A DNA stretch of 64,000 bases from Pseudomonas fildesensis. GTDB lineage: Bacteria > Pseudomonadota > Gammaproteobacteria > Pseudomonadales > Pseudomonadaceae. The translations under genes were made by a program, and so were the position numbers. The DNA is taken from assembly GCF_001050345.1 (NCBI RefSeq), contig NZ_LFMW01000011.1, positions 183,252-247,251 on the forward strand. The letters run 5' to 3'. The notes below the pieces were generated by a model. The model did no database searches, had not been told where the DNA came from, and saw only the letters and a program-made list of their open reading frames with translations. Below, piece after piece: positions 33,877 through 42,704 of the stretch (within the stretch, counting starts at the first letter, position 1; the number at the start of each line of letters is the position of its first letter).

Positions 33877-34662
33877 TCAGGGATTTTCCAGATCATGCCC
33901 CAACGACTGGATAAACAACGAAAACAGCTCCGGCTGTGACGAGATATCCAGCTTCGCGTACAAATGCCGACGATGAACCTTCACCGTGTCCGGCGAGATC
34001 TTCAGGCGTTCGGCCATGGCCTTGGACGAAAACCCGCGCAATACCAGGCGGGCGATTTCCAGTTCGCGGTCGGACAATACGCCGCATCCAAAATGGCTCA
34101 ACGCATCGCGAATCTGGCTATCCATTGCCGGCGCGCGCTGCGTGCTTTGCTGCCAATGCTGCTGCATCAATGGCAGCACCCAGGCGCCCAACGTGGTCAT
34201 CAGCCCGCTTTCTTCAACGCTGAACCGCCGCTGCATGCCCAGTGACAGCGACAACGTCCCCGCACCCGGCAATTGCAGGATGAATTGCACCTCGTCTTCC
34301 AGCACGTTGTCGTGGAAGTAGTTGAGGAAGTATTCACTCTGGCGAAAATGATCCGGCGCCACTTCTTCCAGGCGATACACGCCGCTGGCATAGCCCTCGC
34401 GACAGGCCTGGAAAAACGGGTCGAGCAAATACAGGCCGTTGAGGTACACCAGCATCGACGCCGGTTTGCTGCTGGGCTGGGCGTCGTATTCTTCCAGGGC
34501 CTGGGGTGGGCCGTCCGGCGGGTAGTAAATCGCCAGGGCGTTATCGAACGGCAGGCATTGGTGCAGCAACAGCACCAGCTGTTTCCAGAACCGCTCGGTG
34601 CCGATGTGCGCGACGGTGCGGCCCAGGCCGGCATGCATGCCAACTTCTCGGAACAGGCTCAT
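33877..34662 (-). CDS. LuxR-family transcriptional regulator without AHL signature
   Basis: A 261-residue protein. ATG 34662 (M-S-L-F-R-E-V-G) is chosen because GGGAG lies at a proper distance; upstream TTG and ATG starts have none. Residues 195-255 form a LuxR helix-turn-helix: L-S-D-R-E-L-E-I-A-R-L-V-L-R-G-F-S-S-K and S-P-D-T-V-K-V-H-R-R-H-L-Y-A-K-L. The N-terminal 180 residues have no recognisable autoinducer-binding residues and may be a GAF-like sensor. It is divergent from an APC permease and probably regulates the permease and aminopeptidase genes. Confidence 0.85.
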   Translation of the reverse strand: MSLFREVGMHAGLGRTVAHIGTERFWKQLVLLLHQCLPFDNALAIYYPPDGPPQALEEYDAQPSSKPASMLVYLNGLYLLDPFFQACREGYASGVYRLEEVAPDHFRQSEYFLNYFHDNVLEDEVQFILQLPGAGTLSLSLGMQRRFSVEESGLMTTLGAWVLPLMQQHWQQSTQRAPAMDSQIRDALSHFGCGVLSDRELEIARLVLRGFSSKAMAERLKISPDTVKVHRRHLYAKLDISSQPELFSLFIQSLGHDLENP

Positions 34663-34879
34663 GTCACGGGCTCCCGTCATCAAAAGATCGGCCAAGGGTT
34701 CGACTTTTACCGGGTACCGTCAAGGGGAGTACGCCAATAGGGGAATTGGCCGACAAGCCAGCAGGCTTTAACGTCGCCATCATTCAGCGGGAAACATATC
34801 CCGACAAAACATCATTTTTCGTTTCTGCCTCACACCAAAAATAACGACAGAGGATAACGCTTCCCCCGCGCCAGACGGC
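34663..34879. promoter_or_regulatory. Divergent region of luxR-type gene and permease
   Basis: A 217-base region with a ribosome-site-like AGAGGA at 34848-34853 but no usual start codon closely after it. ATA at 34841 would add T-T-E-D-N-A-S-P, an N-terminus like that of relatives, so the true permease start is uncertain. Upstream, CCAATAGGGGAATTGG (34735-34750) is an imperfect dyad and a possible LuxR-type site. Confidence 0.35.
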
Positions 34880-36217
34880 GTGCTCAAGCCCACCCTGAGC
34901 GTCTTCGATGTGGTCGCCATCACCGTTTCGGCGGTGACCCCGGCCAGCTCCGTGTTCGTGATCGCCCCCTTCGCCATCCAGCAGGCGGGCAGCGGCGTGT
35001 TTCTGGCCTTTGTGATGGCTGCTTTGCTCGCGTTGATGTTCGCCTTCTGTTACGCCGAGTTGGGCCGCGCCCACAACAGCGCCGGTGGTGAATACGTGTA
35101 TGCCAAGCGGGTATTCGGTGGCATGGCCGGCTACGCGACGTTTCTGACCGTGCTGGTGATGTTGCTGTTTATCCCGCCGGTACTGGCCACAGGCGCGGCG
35201 ACTTATCTGAATAACGCCCTGGGCACGAAGTTCGACTCACAAACCGTCGCCCTGGTGATCGTGGTGTGTAGCTACGCCCTGGGCATCCTCAATATCAAGC
35301 TGAATGCCTGGATCACTGGCACCTGCCTGCTGCTGGAAGTGGCCGCATTGTTGGTGATCGTGTTTATCGGCTTCGGCAACCCGGTGCAGCCGGCCAGCGT
35401 GCTGTTTCAACCGCAAATCGTCGAAAACGGTGTGTTGCACCTGGCACCGTGGGCGCTGGTGATGGGTGCAGTGGGCATCGGCCTGTTCTCGTTCAATGGC
35501 TACGGCCCGGCGGTGCTGCTGGCCGAAGACATGAAGTGCGGCGGCAAGGGCGTGCACAAGGCGGTGTTGTGGTCGCTTGGGCTGGTGGTGGTGATCGAGA
35601 TTGTGCCGATCACCGCGCTGTTGATCGGTGCGCCGTCCCTGAGTGCGATGATCAGCAGCCCCGATCCGATCGGCTATCTGCTCACCAGCCACGGCAATGA
35701 AACCCTGTCACGGCTGGTCAGCGCAGGGATCTTCCTGTCGGTGTTCAACGCGATTGTCGCGATCGTCATCCAGATTGGCCGCGTGGTGTTCAGCAGCGGG
35801 CGCGATGCGCTGTGGACGCCTGGCATCAACAAACTGTTCACGCGCATTCACCCACGCTGGGACTCGCCCTGGCTGGCTACGCTGTTCCTGGCCATCCCGT
35901 CGGCGTTGCTGAGTTTCAGCTCCAACCTGGCCGACCTCACCTCGTTCAGCGTGTTGTTGATTATGCTGGTGTACCTGGTGGTGGCGTTGAGTGCGTTGAT
36001 GAGCCGGGTGCTGCTGCGTGATCGCGAGCATCCCTATCGCATGCCGTTGTGGCCGTTGCCGGCCTTGCTGGCGGTGCTGGGCGCGGGGTATCTGTTGGTG
36101 ACGTTGATCGCTGAGGCGTCCATGCGCGACATCATGATCATCATCGGCTTGCTGGCCCTGTCGGTGATTCTGTATTGCATCAGTGGCCGGTCGAGCCCGG
36201 CGTTTCAGAAATTGTAA
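34880..36217 (+). CDS. APC-family amino acid/amine permease
   Basis: A 445-residue membrane protein with about 12 hydrophobic segments. Near the start is the APC signature V-F-D-V-V-A-I-T-V-S-A-V-T-P-A-S-S, followed by A-G-S-G-V-F-L-A-F and the G-R-A-H-N-S-A-G-G-E-Y-V-Y helix junction. It imports an amino acid or amine. GTG 34880 is the longest accepted start but has no ribosome site at proper distance, so the N-terminus may extend about 13 residues upstream. A DmpA-type aminopeptidase gene follows after nine bases, so it may bring in small peptides or amides for that enzyme. Confidence 0.85.
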   Translation: MLKPTLSVFDVVAITVSAVTPASSVFVIAPFAIQQAGSGVFLAFVMAALLALMFAFCYAELGRAHNSAGGEYVYAKRVFGGMAGYATFLTVLVMLLFIPPVLATGAATYLNNALGTKFDSQTVALVIVVCSYALGILNIKLNAWITGTCLLLEVAALLVIVFIGFGNPVQPASVLFQPQIVENGVLHLAPWALVMGAVGIGLFSFNGYGPAVLLAEDMKCGGKGVHKAVLWSLGLVVVIEIVPITALLIGAPSLSAMISSPDPIGYLLTSHGNETLSRLVSAGIFLSVFNAIVAIVIQIGRVVFSSGRDALWTPGINKLFTRIHPRWDSPWLATLFLAIPSALLSFSSNLADLTSFSVLLIMLVYLVVALSALMSRVLLRDREHPYRMPLWPLPALLAVLGAGYLLVTLIAEASMRDIMIIIGLLALSVILYCISGRSSPAFQKL

Positions 36218-36226
36218 GGAGTGGTT

Positions 36227-37330
36227 ATGCGTGCACGTCAATTGGGCATCACGTTGGGGCTGGGCATGCCCGGCGAATTGAATGCCATCACCGATGTTCC
36301 CGGCGTTCGGGTGGGCCACAGCACACTCAAGACCCGTGTCGACGGTAAACAGGTGCGCACCGGCGTGACGGTGATTCAGCCGCGCCCCGGGGAGGCGCGG
36401 CACCAGCCGTGTTTTGCCGGGTACCACGTGCTCAATGGCAACGGCGATGCCACGGGCCTGGAGTGGATCAGTGAGGCGGGGCTGTTGACCACGCCGCTGG
36501 CGATCACCAACACCCACAGCATCGGCATCGTGCGCGACACTTTGATTGCCCTGGAGCGCGAGCGCCTGGCGGACCCGGCGGTGTACTGGTGCATGCCGGT
36601 GGTGATGGAAACCTATGACGGCCTGCTCAACGACATCTGGGGCCAGCACGTTGGCCCGGAGCAAGTGCGCGAAGCCATCAACCACGCCGAGACCGGCCCG
36701 GTGCAGGAGGGCGCGGTGGGCGGCGGCACCGGGATGATCTGCCATGAATTCAAGGGCGGCATTGGCACGGCGTCGCGGCGCTTGCCGGCGGAGCAGGGTG
36801 GCTGGACCGTCGGTGTGCTGGTGCAGGCCAACCATGGCAAGCGCCAGGAGCTGCGGGTCGACGGTTACCCGGTCGGCCGTCGGCTGATGGAGATTCCTTC
36901 GCCGTTTGCCGAGCGGGGTACGCCGGGCATGGGCTCGATCGTGGTGATCCTGGCCACCGATGCGCCGTTGTTGCCGCACCAATGCCAGCGTCTGGCGCAG
37001 CGCGCGTCCATTGGCATCGCGCGCACCGGAGGCGGTACCGAGGATTCCAGCGGCGACCTGTTCCTGGCGTTCGCCACCGGCAATCAGGATATGCCGCCGG
37101 CGGATTACGGGCGCAAGGGCTTGCCGTTCAGCACGGCGTTGCAGATGGTCAATAACGACCATATATCGCCGCTGTTCAGTGCGGCAGCAGAGGCGGTGGA
37201 GGAGGCGATCATCAATGCCCTGTTGGCCGGGGAGGACATGAGCACCGACGATGGCGTGCTGGTGCCCGGCTTGAAACCCGAGACGTTGTTGCAGGCATTA
37301 CACAAGACCGGCTGGGATATATCCCGGTAA
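36227..37330 (+). CDS. DmpA-type aminopeptidase (P1 family, self-processing)
   Basis: A 367-residue protein of the DmpA/BapA family. ATG 36227 follows AAGGA with six-base spacing, better than GTG 36221. Typical parts are N-A-I-T-D-V-P-G-V-R-V-G-H at the start, G-A-V-G-G-G-T-G-M in the middle and the G-M-G-S-I-V-V site, where the chain is cut so that Ser237 becomes the N-terminal nucleophile of the small subunit. T-G-G-G-T-E-D-S-S-G-D follows. These enzymes release N-terminal D- or L-residues or beta-amino acids. It is coupled with the preceding permease gene. A perfect hairpin follows downstream. Confidence 0.9.
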   Translation: MRARQLGITLGLGMPGELNAITDVPGVRVGHSTLKTRVDGKQVRTGVTVIQPRPGEARHQPCFAGYHVLNGNGDATGLEWISEAGLLTTPLAITNTHSIGIVRDTLIALERERLADPAVYWCMPVVMETYDGLLNDIWGQHVGPEQVREAINHAETGPVQEGAVGGGTGMICHEFKGGIGTASRRLPAEQGGWTVGVLVQANHGKRQELRVDGYPVGRRLMEIPSPFAERGTPGMGSIVVILATDAPLLPHQCQRLAQRASIGIARTGGGTEDSSGDLFLAFATGNQDMPPADYGRKGLPFSTALQMVNNDHISPLFSAAAEAVEEAIINALLAGEDMSTDDGVLVPGLKPETLLQALHKTGWDISR

Positions 37331-37420
37331 TACACGCTAATTACAACTATTTATATAGATGGTGGCCCTTTAATGTTGCCAATGACACCGTGACAATAAT
37401 TGGATCCATTCATGAAGTTC

Positions 37421-37439
37421 GCCGCTCAACTTGAGCGGC
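37421..37439 (+). terminator. Perfect hairpin after the aminopeptidase gene
   Basis: GCCGCTCAA and TTGAGCGGC are exact complements around a single C, 91 bases after the stop codon. There is no strong T run, so it could be a terminator or only a 3' end stabiliser. Confidence 0.5.
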
Positions 37440-37681
37440 GTTAGTGCTATTTAATATTTAAATAATGCTGTCGGGTGTTTTGCCGATTAATTGCACTTGC
37501 CCCCAATGAACACGGCGTAAGACTTCCTGAAGTTGCCCGCCTTTCAGTTTTGCACTCGGGAAATAGAGGTAGACGAAAGATTTCAAGTTGTGTCAGTTTC
37601 GTTACGCCTTCAAAAGAGGCGAGTGATAGGACGATCTCGCCAGCGGGGTTCCTATCGACCCAAGACTGATGCACTTGCAAA

Positions 37682-37691
37682 ACAAGGAAGT
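37682..37691 (+). promoter_or_regulatory. RsmA/CsrA-type site over the aprA ribosome site
   Basis: ACAAGGAAGT fits the known RsmA/CsrA consensus (A/U)CANGGANG(U/A) at every fixed position and contains the aprA Shine-Dalgarno. Binding would block translation. In fluorescent pseudomonads aprA is known to be under GacS/GacA-Rsm control, which agrees. The upstream 37618-37641 stem may present or compete with this site. Confidence 0.7.
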
Positions 37692-37697
37692 ACGTTT

Positions 37698-39131
37698 ATG
37701 TCAAAAGTAAAAGACAAGGCTATTGTTTCTGCCGCGCAAGCCAGCACCGCTTACTCGCAAATCGATAGCTTCAGCCATTTGTACGACCGTGGCGGCAACC
37801 TCACGGTGAATGGCAAACCCTCCTATTCCGTTGACCAGGCAGCCACCCAGCTGCTGCGCGACGGCGCCGCGTACCGGGACGTTGACGGCAACGGCAAGAT
37901 CGACCTGACCTACACCTTCCTGACCTCCGCCTCGTCGAGCACCCTGAACAAACATGGCATCGCAGGCTTCAGCCAGTTCAACACCCAGCAGAAAGCGCAG
38001 GCCGCACTGGCCATGCAATCCTGGTCGGACGTGGCCAACGTCGCCTTCACCGAGAAAGCCAGTGGCGGTGATGGCCACATGACCTTCGGCAACTACAGCA
38101 GCGGCCAGGACGGCGCAGCAGCCTTCGCCTACCTGCCCGGCACCGGCGCAGGCTACGACGGCACGTCGTGGTACCTGACCAACAACAGCTACACGCCGAA
38201 CAAGACACCGGACCTGAACAATTACGGCCGGCAGACCCTCACTCACGAGATCGGCCACACCCTGGGCCTGGCTCACCCTGGCGACTACAACGCCGGGAAT
38301 GGCAACCCGACCTACAACGACGCGACCTATGGACAGGACACGCGCGGCTACAGCCTCATGAGTTACTGGAGCGAGAGCAATACCAACCAGAACTTCAGCA
38401 AAGGCGGGGTCGAGGCTTATGCTTCCGGGCCGCTGATCGACGACATCGCCGCGATCCAGAAGCTCTACGGCGCCAACTACAACACCCGCGCCGGCGACAC
38501 CACCTACGGTTTCAACTCCAACACAGGGCGTGATTTCCTCAGCGCCACGTCCAATGCCGACAAGCTGGTGTTTTCGGTGTGGGACGGTGGTGGCAACGAC
38601 ACCCTGGACTTCTCTGGCTTCACTCAAAACCAGAAGATCAACCTCAATGAGACCTCGTTCTCCGACGTTGGCGGCCTGGTGGGCAACGTGTCCATCGCCA
38701 AGGGCGTGACCGTCGAGAACGCGTTCGGTGGTGCAGGCAACGACCTGATCATCGGTAACAACGCGTCCAACCTGATCAAGGGCGGGGCCGGCAACGACCT
38801 CATCTACGGCGGTGGCGGTGCGGACCAACTGTGGGGCGGCGCCGGCAACGACACGTTTGTGTTTGGTGCCAGTTCCGATTCCAGGCCTGGGGCGGCAGAC
38901 AAGATCTTTGACTTCACCTCGGGTTCCGACAAGATCGACCTCTCCGGCATTACCAAAGGGGCAGGCCTGACCTTCGTCAACGCCTTCACCGGGCATGCCG
39001 GCGATGCGGTACTTTCCTACGCTTCGGGCACCAACCTGGGCAGCTTGGCGGTGGACTTCTCCGGGCACGGCGTGGCGGATTTCCTCGTCACCACCGTAGG
39101 CCAGGCGGCGGTCAGCGACATCGTGGCGTGA
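37698..39131 (+). CDS. aprA: Alkaline metalloprotease AprA (serralysin)
   Basis: A 477-residue secreted zinc protease of the serralysin (M10B) family with no Sec signal. The zinc motif HEIGHTLGLAH gives ligands His183, His187 and His193 with catalytic Glu184. The Met-turn is at Met221 (S-L-M-S-Y-W). RTX repeats G-G-A-G-N-D-x-(I/L) at about 344-385 bind calcium. The C-terminal uncleaved signal ends in D-I-V-A, close to the D-x-V-V type read by the AprDEF exporter encoded downstream. The start at 37698 is fixed by the ribosome site. It is a major spoilage and anti-immune enzyme of the group. Confidence 0.96.
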   Translation: MSKVKDKAIVSAAQASTAYSQIDSFSHLYDRGGNLTVNGKPSYSVDQAATQLLRDGAAYRDVDGNGKIDLTYTFLTSASSSTLNKHGIAGFSQFNTQQKAQAALAMQSWSDVANVAFTEKASGGDGHMTFGNYSSGQDGAAAFAYLPGTGAGYDGTSWYLTNNSYTPNKTPDLNNYGRQTLTHEIGHTLGLAHPGDYNAGNGNPTYNDATYGQDTRGYSLMSYWSESNTNQNFSKGGVEAYASGPLIDDIAAIQKLYGANYNTRAGDTTYGFNSNTGRDFLSATSNADKLVFSVWDGGGNDTLDFSGFTQNQKINLNETSFSDVGGLVGNVSIAKGVTVENAFGGAGNDLIIGNNASNLIKGGAGNDLIYGGGGADQLWGGAGNDTFVFGASSDSRPGAADKIFDFTSGSDKIDLSGITKGAGLTFVNAFTGHAGDAVLSYASGTNLGSLAVDFSGHGVADFLVTTVGQAAVSDIVA

Positions 39132-39138
39132 TGTAACA

Positions 39139-39160
39139 GCGCGGCGTTTCGGCGCCGCGC
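39139..39160 (+). terminator. Strong hairpin between aprA and aprI
   Basis: GCGCGGCG and CGCCGCGC form an eight-base GC stem with a six-base loop, eight bases after the aprA stop, followed by only TT. Such a stem would act as an attenuator or protect the aprA mRNA 3' end, letting protease outnumber inhibitor and exporter. Confidence 0.6.
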
Positions 39161-39180
39161 TTCCAGGATGGAGCGTGAAG

Positions 39181-39549
39181 ATGCAACGTTTTCCCCAATT
39201 GATCGCCCGCGTTATGCAGGTGTTGTTCGTGTCGGCAGGAGCCCATGCAATGGCTAGCAGTCTTGTTTTACCCACCACCGCGCAGTTGGCCGGGCATTGG
39301 GAATTGCACCAGCAGGATCAGGTGTGCGCGCTGGACCTGCTGGAGCAGGCCAACGCCCTGGGGGGGGATGTGGCCTGTGCCGGGCAATGGCTGGGAGACA
39401 AACTCTTGACCTGGTCGCCGACACCGGACGGTATTTGGCTGATGAACGCCGAAGGCACGGGAATTACCCATTTAAATCGCCAGAAAGACGGCGAATATAA
39501 AGGACGCACGCCTTCCGGTGCCGAAGTTGTATTGCAACGAATACCTTAG
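39181..39549 (+). CDS. aprI: Alkaline protease inhibitor AprI
   Basis: A 122-residue periplasmic protein with a Sec signal (about 1-26, ending A-M-A). The mature N-terminus S-S-L-V-L-P resembles the inhibitor strand that enters the protease cleft. Two cysteines (V-C-A-L-D-L and V-A-C-A-G-Q-W) form the disulfide of this small beta-barrel family (Inh). It blocks AprA that folds inside the periplasm. The ATG at 39181 is chosen; a GTG two codons earlier is the alternative. Confidence 0.92.
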   Translation: MQRFPQLIARVMQVLFVSAGAHAMASSLVLPTTAQLAGHWELHQQDQVCALDLLEQANALGGDVACAGQWLGDKLLTWSPTPDGIWLMNAEGTGITHLNRQKDGEYKGRTPSGAEVVLQRIP

Positions 39550-39652
39550 TTGCAGGCTATAAGCTTATAACTTGATTTTATTAGTTGGCCGCCCTTTGTT
39601 CGGGGTTGGGGCAACTGTTGCGCGAAATTTGATTCAGGGACGATCAAAAGAT

Positions 39653-41404
39653 ATGGCAAAGCCCCATGGCGTTGCGCCCTTATTCAAGGCGCTGGGTGAA
39701 TACAAAAGTATGTTGATCAGTGTCGGCTGCTTCACGGCATTGATTAACCTGTTGATGCTGGTGCCCTCGATTTACATGTTGCAAGTGTATGACCGCGTGC
39801 TGTCCTCCCAGAATGAAACCACCCTGGTGATGTTGACGCTGATGGTCGTCGGTTTCTTCGCGTTTATTGGCGTGCTGGAAGTCATCCGCAGTTTTATCGT
39901 GATCCGCATCGGTGGCCAGTTGGAGCGGCGCTTCAACTTGCGCGTCTACAAGGCTGCGTTTGAACGCAACCTGCAGCGCGGCCAGGGGCATGCAGGGCAA
40001 TCCCTCGGCGACCTGACCCATATCCGCCAATTCATCACGGGGCCGGCGCTGTTCGCGTTTTTCGATGCGCCGTGGTTTCCGATCTACTTGTTCGTGATTT
40101 TCCTGTTCAACGTGTGGCTTGGCGTACTGGCCACGGCGGGCGCCGTACTGCTGATCGCGCTGGCCTGCCTCAACGAGTACCTGACCAAAAAACCGTTGGG
40201 GGAGGCCAGTGGTTTCTCCCAGCAATCGACACAACTGGCCACCAGCCATTTGCACAACGCCGAGACGATCCAGGCCATGGGCATGCTCGGCGCCTTGCGC
40301 AAGCGCTGGTTTGCCGTGCATTCGCAGTTCCTCGGTTTGCAGAACAAAGCCAGTGACACCGGTTCGGTGATCACTTCCTTGAGCAAAACCCTGCGCTTGT
40401 GCCTGCAATCGCTGGTGCTGGGCCTGGGCGCATTGCTGGTGATCAGGGGCGATATGACCGCCGGGATGATGATTGCCGGTTCTATCCTGATGGGCCGCGT
40501 GCTCAGCCCTATCGACCAGTTGATTGCAGTGTGGAAGCAGTGGAGTTCGGCCAAGTTGGCCTACCAGCGCCTGGACGAGTTGCTGCGCGAATTTCCCCCG
40601 GAAGTCGAGCCGATGGCCTTGCCCGCGCCCAAGGGCCAGCTGAGTTTCGAACACGTCAGTGCCGGGCCGCCGGGTCGCCGTGTGGCGACCTTGCACCAGG
40701 CCAGCTTCAAGCTCGGCGCAGGCGAATTGCTGGGCGTGCTCGGTGCGTCCGGCTCCGGAAAATCCACCCTCGCGCGCGTGCTGGTCGGCGTGTGGCCGAC
40801 GCTGGCCGGCACCGTGCGCCTGGATGGCGCGGACATTCACCGCTGGGACCGCGACGACCTCGGCCCGCATATCGGCTACTTGCCCCAGGACATCGAACTG
40901 TTCAGCGGCAGCATCGCCGACAACATCGCGCGGTTTCGCGATGCCGACCCTGAATGGGTTGTGCGCGCGGCGCAACAAGCCGGCGTGCATGAGCTGATCC
41001 TGCGCCTGCCGCAAGGTTACGACACGGTGCTGGGCGACAACGGCGGCGGCCTCTCCGGCGGCCAGAAACAACGGGTGGCCCTGGCCCGCGCGCTGTACGG
41101 CGGGCCGCGGCTGATCGTGCTGGATGAACCCAACTCCAACCTCGACACCGTCGGTGAAGCCGCGCTGGCCAGTGCCATCGTGCAGATGAAGGCCCAGGGC
41201 AGCAGCGTGATTCTGGTCACCCATCGCTCCTCGGCGCTGGCCCAGGCCGACAAGTTGCTGGTGCTCAACGAAGGGCGCTTGCAGGCGTTCGGGCCGAGCC
41301 AGGAAGTGCTGCGCGCGTTATCGGGTCAGCAGGAAGCGCCGAAGGACAAACCCGGCGTCAGTTTCAGTCGTCAGTACCAGGCCGGAAGGAATCCAGGCGC
41401 ATGA
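39653..41404 (+). CDS. aprD: Type I secretion ABC ATPase AprD
   Basis: A 583-residue inner-membrane ABC exporter, starting at ATG 39653 (M-A-K-P-H-G-V-A-P-L). About five to six membrane helices fill residues 20-290. The ATPase has Walker A GASGSGKST at about 364-372, the L-S-G-G-Q-K-Q-R-V-A-L-A-R signature near 467-479 and the Walker B L-I-V-L-D-E-P. It powers export of AprA and LipA through AprE and AprF without a periplasmic step. No cysteine peptidase domain is present, as expected for RTX protease exporters. The 3' end overlaps aprE (ATGA). Confidence 0.95.
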   Translation: MAKPHGVAPLFKALGEYKSMLISVGCFTALINLLMLVPSIYMLQVYDRVLSSQNETTLVMLTLMVVGFFAFIGVLEVIRSFIVIRIGGQLERRFNLRVYKAAFERNLQRGQGHAGQSLGDLTHIRQFITGPALFAFFDAPWFPIYLFVIFLFNVWLGVLATAGAVLLIALACLNEYLTKKPLGEASGFSQQSTQLATSHLHNAETIQAMGMLGALRKRWFAVHSQFLGLQNKASDTGSVITSLSKTLRLCLQSLVLGLGALLVIRGDMTAGMMIAGSILMGRVLSPIDQLIAVWKQWSSAKLAYQRLDELLREFPPEVEPMALPAPKGQLSFEHVSAGPPGRRVATLHQASFKLGAGELLGVLGASGSGKSTLARVLVGVWPTLAGTVRLDGADIHRWDRDDLGPHIGYLPQDIELFSGSIADNIARFRDADPEWVVRAAQQAGVHELILRLPQGYDTVLGDNGGGLSGGQKQRVALARALYGGPRLIVLDEPNSNLDTVGEAALASAIVQMKAQGSSVILVTHRSSALAQADKLLVLNEGRLQAFGPSQEVLRALSGQQEAPKDKPGVSFSRQYQAGRNPGA

Positions 41405-42702
41405 GCAGCATCACTTTTGAACAACGCGACGCGCGCTTTTTTGCGCGCATGGGCTGGCTGCTGACCGTGGTCGGCGCCGGCGGGTTTTTCCTCTGGGCCA
41501 GCCTGGCACCGCTGGACCAGGGCATCCCGGTGCAAGGCACCGTGGTGGTCTCCGGCAAGCGCAAGGCCGTGCAAACCCTCAGCCCCGGCGTGGTCACGCG
41601 GATTCTGGTGCGTGAAGGCGAAGCAGTGAAGCAGGGCCAGCCGCTGTTTCGCCTCGACCCGACCCAGAACCAGGCCGACGTGCACTCCCTGCAAGCCCAA
41701 TACCGCATGGCTTGGGCCAGCGTGGCGCGGTGGCAGAGCGAGCGGGATAACCGATCCAGCATCACCTTTCCCGCCGAACTGAGCGCCAACCCCGATCCGG
41801 CGTTGGCGCTGGTGCTGGAAGGCCAGCGCCAACTGTTCAGCAGCCGCCGCGAAGCCTTCTCCCGTGAACAGGCAGGCATTCGCGCGAACATCGATGGCGC
41901 CTCGGCGCAATTGAATGGTATGCGCCGTGCCCGCAGCGACCTGACCGCCCAGGCCCAATCCCTGCGCGACCAACTAGGTAACCTGCAACCCCTGGCCGAC
42001 AACGGCTATATCCCGCGCAACCGGCTGATGGAATACCAGCGCCAACTGTCCCAGGTGCAACAGGACCTGGCGCAGAACACCGGCGAAAGTGGCCGCGTGG
42101 AGCAGGGCATCCTCGAGTCGCGGCTCAAATTGCAGCAGCACAGCGAGGAATATCAGAAGGAAGTACGCAGCCAACTGGCCGACGCCCAGTTGCGCAGCCT
42201 GACCCTGGAGCAGCAACTCACCTCCGCCGGCTTCGATCTGCAGCACAGCGAAATCAACGCCCCGGCCGATGGCATCGCGGTCAACCTCGGCGTGCACACC
42301 GAAGGTGCCGTGGTGCGCGCCGGTGAAACCTTGCTGGAGATCGTGCCCCAGGGCACGCGCCTGGAAGTCGAAGGGCATTTGCCGGTGCATCTGGTGGACA
42401 AGGTCGGTACCCACCTGCCGGTCGACATCCTGTTCACCGCCTTCAACCAGAGCCGTACACCGCGTGTGCCGGGGGAGGTGAGCCTGATCTCCGCCGACCA
42501 GATGCTCGATGAAAAAACCGGAGCGCCGTATTACGTGCTGCGCACCACCGTCAGTGCGGCCGCGCTGGAGAAACTCCACGGCCTGGTGATCAAGCCCGGC
42601 ATGCCTGCCGAGATGTTCGTGCGCACCGGCGAGCGTTCGTTGCTCAATTACTTGTTCAAGCCGCTGCTGGATCGCGCCGGCTCCGCGTTGACCGAGGAAT
42701 GA
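41401..42702 (+). CDS. aprE: Type I secretion membrane fusion protein AprE
   Basis: A 433-residue HlyD-family adaptor. A short cytoplasmic N-terminus is followed by one membrane helix (about 18-40), the first lipoyl half (G-x-V-V-V-S-G-K-R-K), a long coiled coil (about 100-285) and the second lipoyl and beta-barrel part (A-P-A-D-G-I-A-V and later E-V-E-G-H-L-P). It bridges AprD and AprF across the periplasm. The ATG overlaps the aprD stop. Confidence 0.95.
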   Translation: MSSITFEQRDARFFARMGWLLTVVGAGGFFLWASLAPLDQGIPVQGTVVVSGKRKAVQTLSPGVVTRILVREGEAVKQGQPLFRLDPTQNQADVHSLQAQYRMAWASVARWQSERDNRSSITFPAELSANPDPALALVLEGQRQLFSSRREAFSREQAGIRANIDGASAQLNGMRRARSDLTAQAQSLRDQLGNLQPLADNGYIPRNRLMEYQRQLSQVQQDLAQNTGESGRVEQGILESRLKLQQHSEEYQKEVRSQLADAQLRSLTLEQQLTSAGFDLQHSEINAPADGIAVNLGVHTEGAVVRAGETLLEIVPQGTRLEVEGHLPVHLVDKVGTHLPVDILFTAFNQSRTPRVPGEVSLISADQMLDEKTGAPYYVLRTTVSAAALEKLHGLVIKPGMPAEMFVRTGERSLLNYLFKPLLDRAGSALTEE

Positions 42703-42704
42703 AC

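Larger units (their letters stand above)
37331..37697 (+). other. Intergenic and leader region upstream of aprA
   Basis: A 367-base region with AT-rich stretches near 37345-37375 and 37448-37470, where the aprA promoter should lie. It contains a perfect hairpin at 37421-37439, a second stem in the leader (GGCGAG at 37618-37623 with CTCGCC at 37636-37641) and an RsmA-like site just before aprA. An open frame runs through it into aprA, but nothing suggests that it is translated. Confidence 0.5.

Noticed and set aside
35708..37162. 484-codon minus-strand frame
   Set aside because: It is antisense to the permease and DmpA genes, rich in His, Gln and Arg, with no motif.
37533..37697. N-terminal extension of AprA
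   Set aside because: The open frame upstream of ATG 37698 is leader DNA; serralysins of this group begin with M-S-K-V-K and the ribosome site is at 37684.
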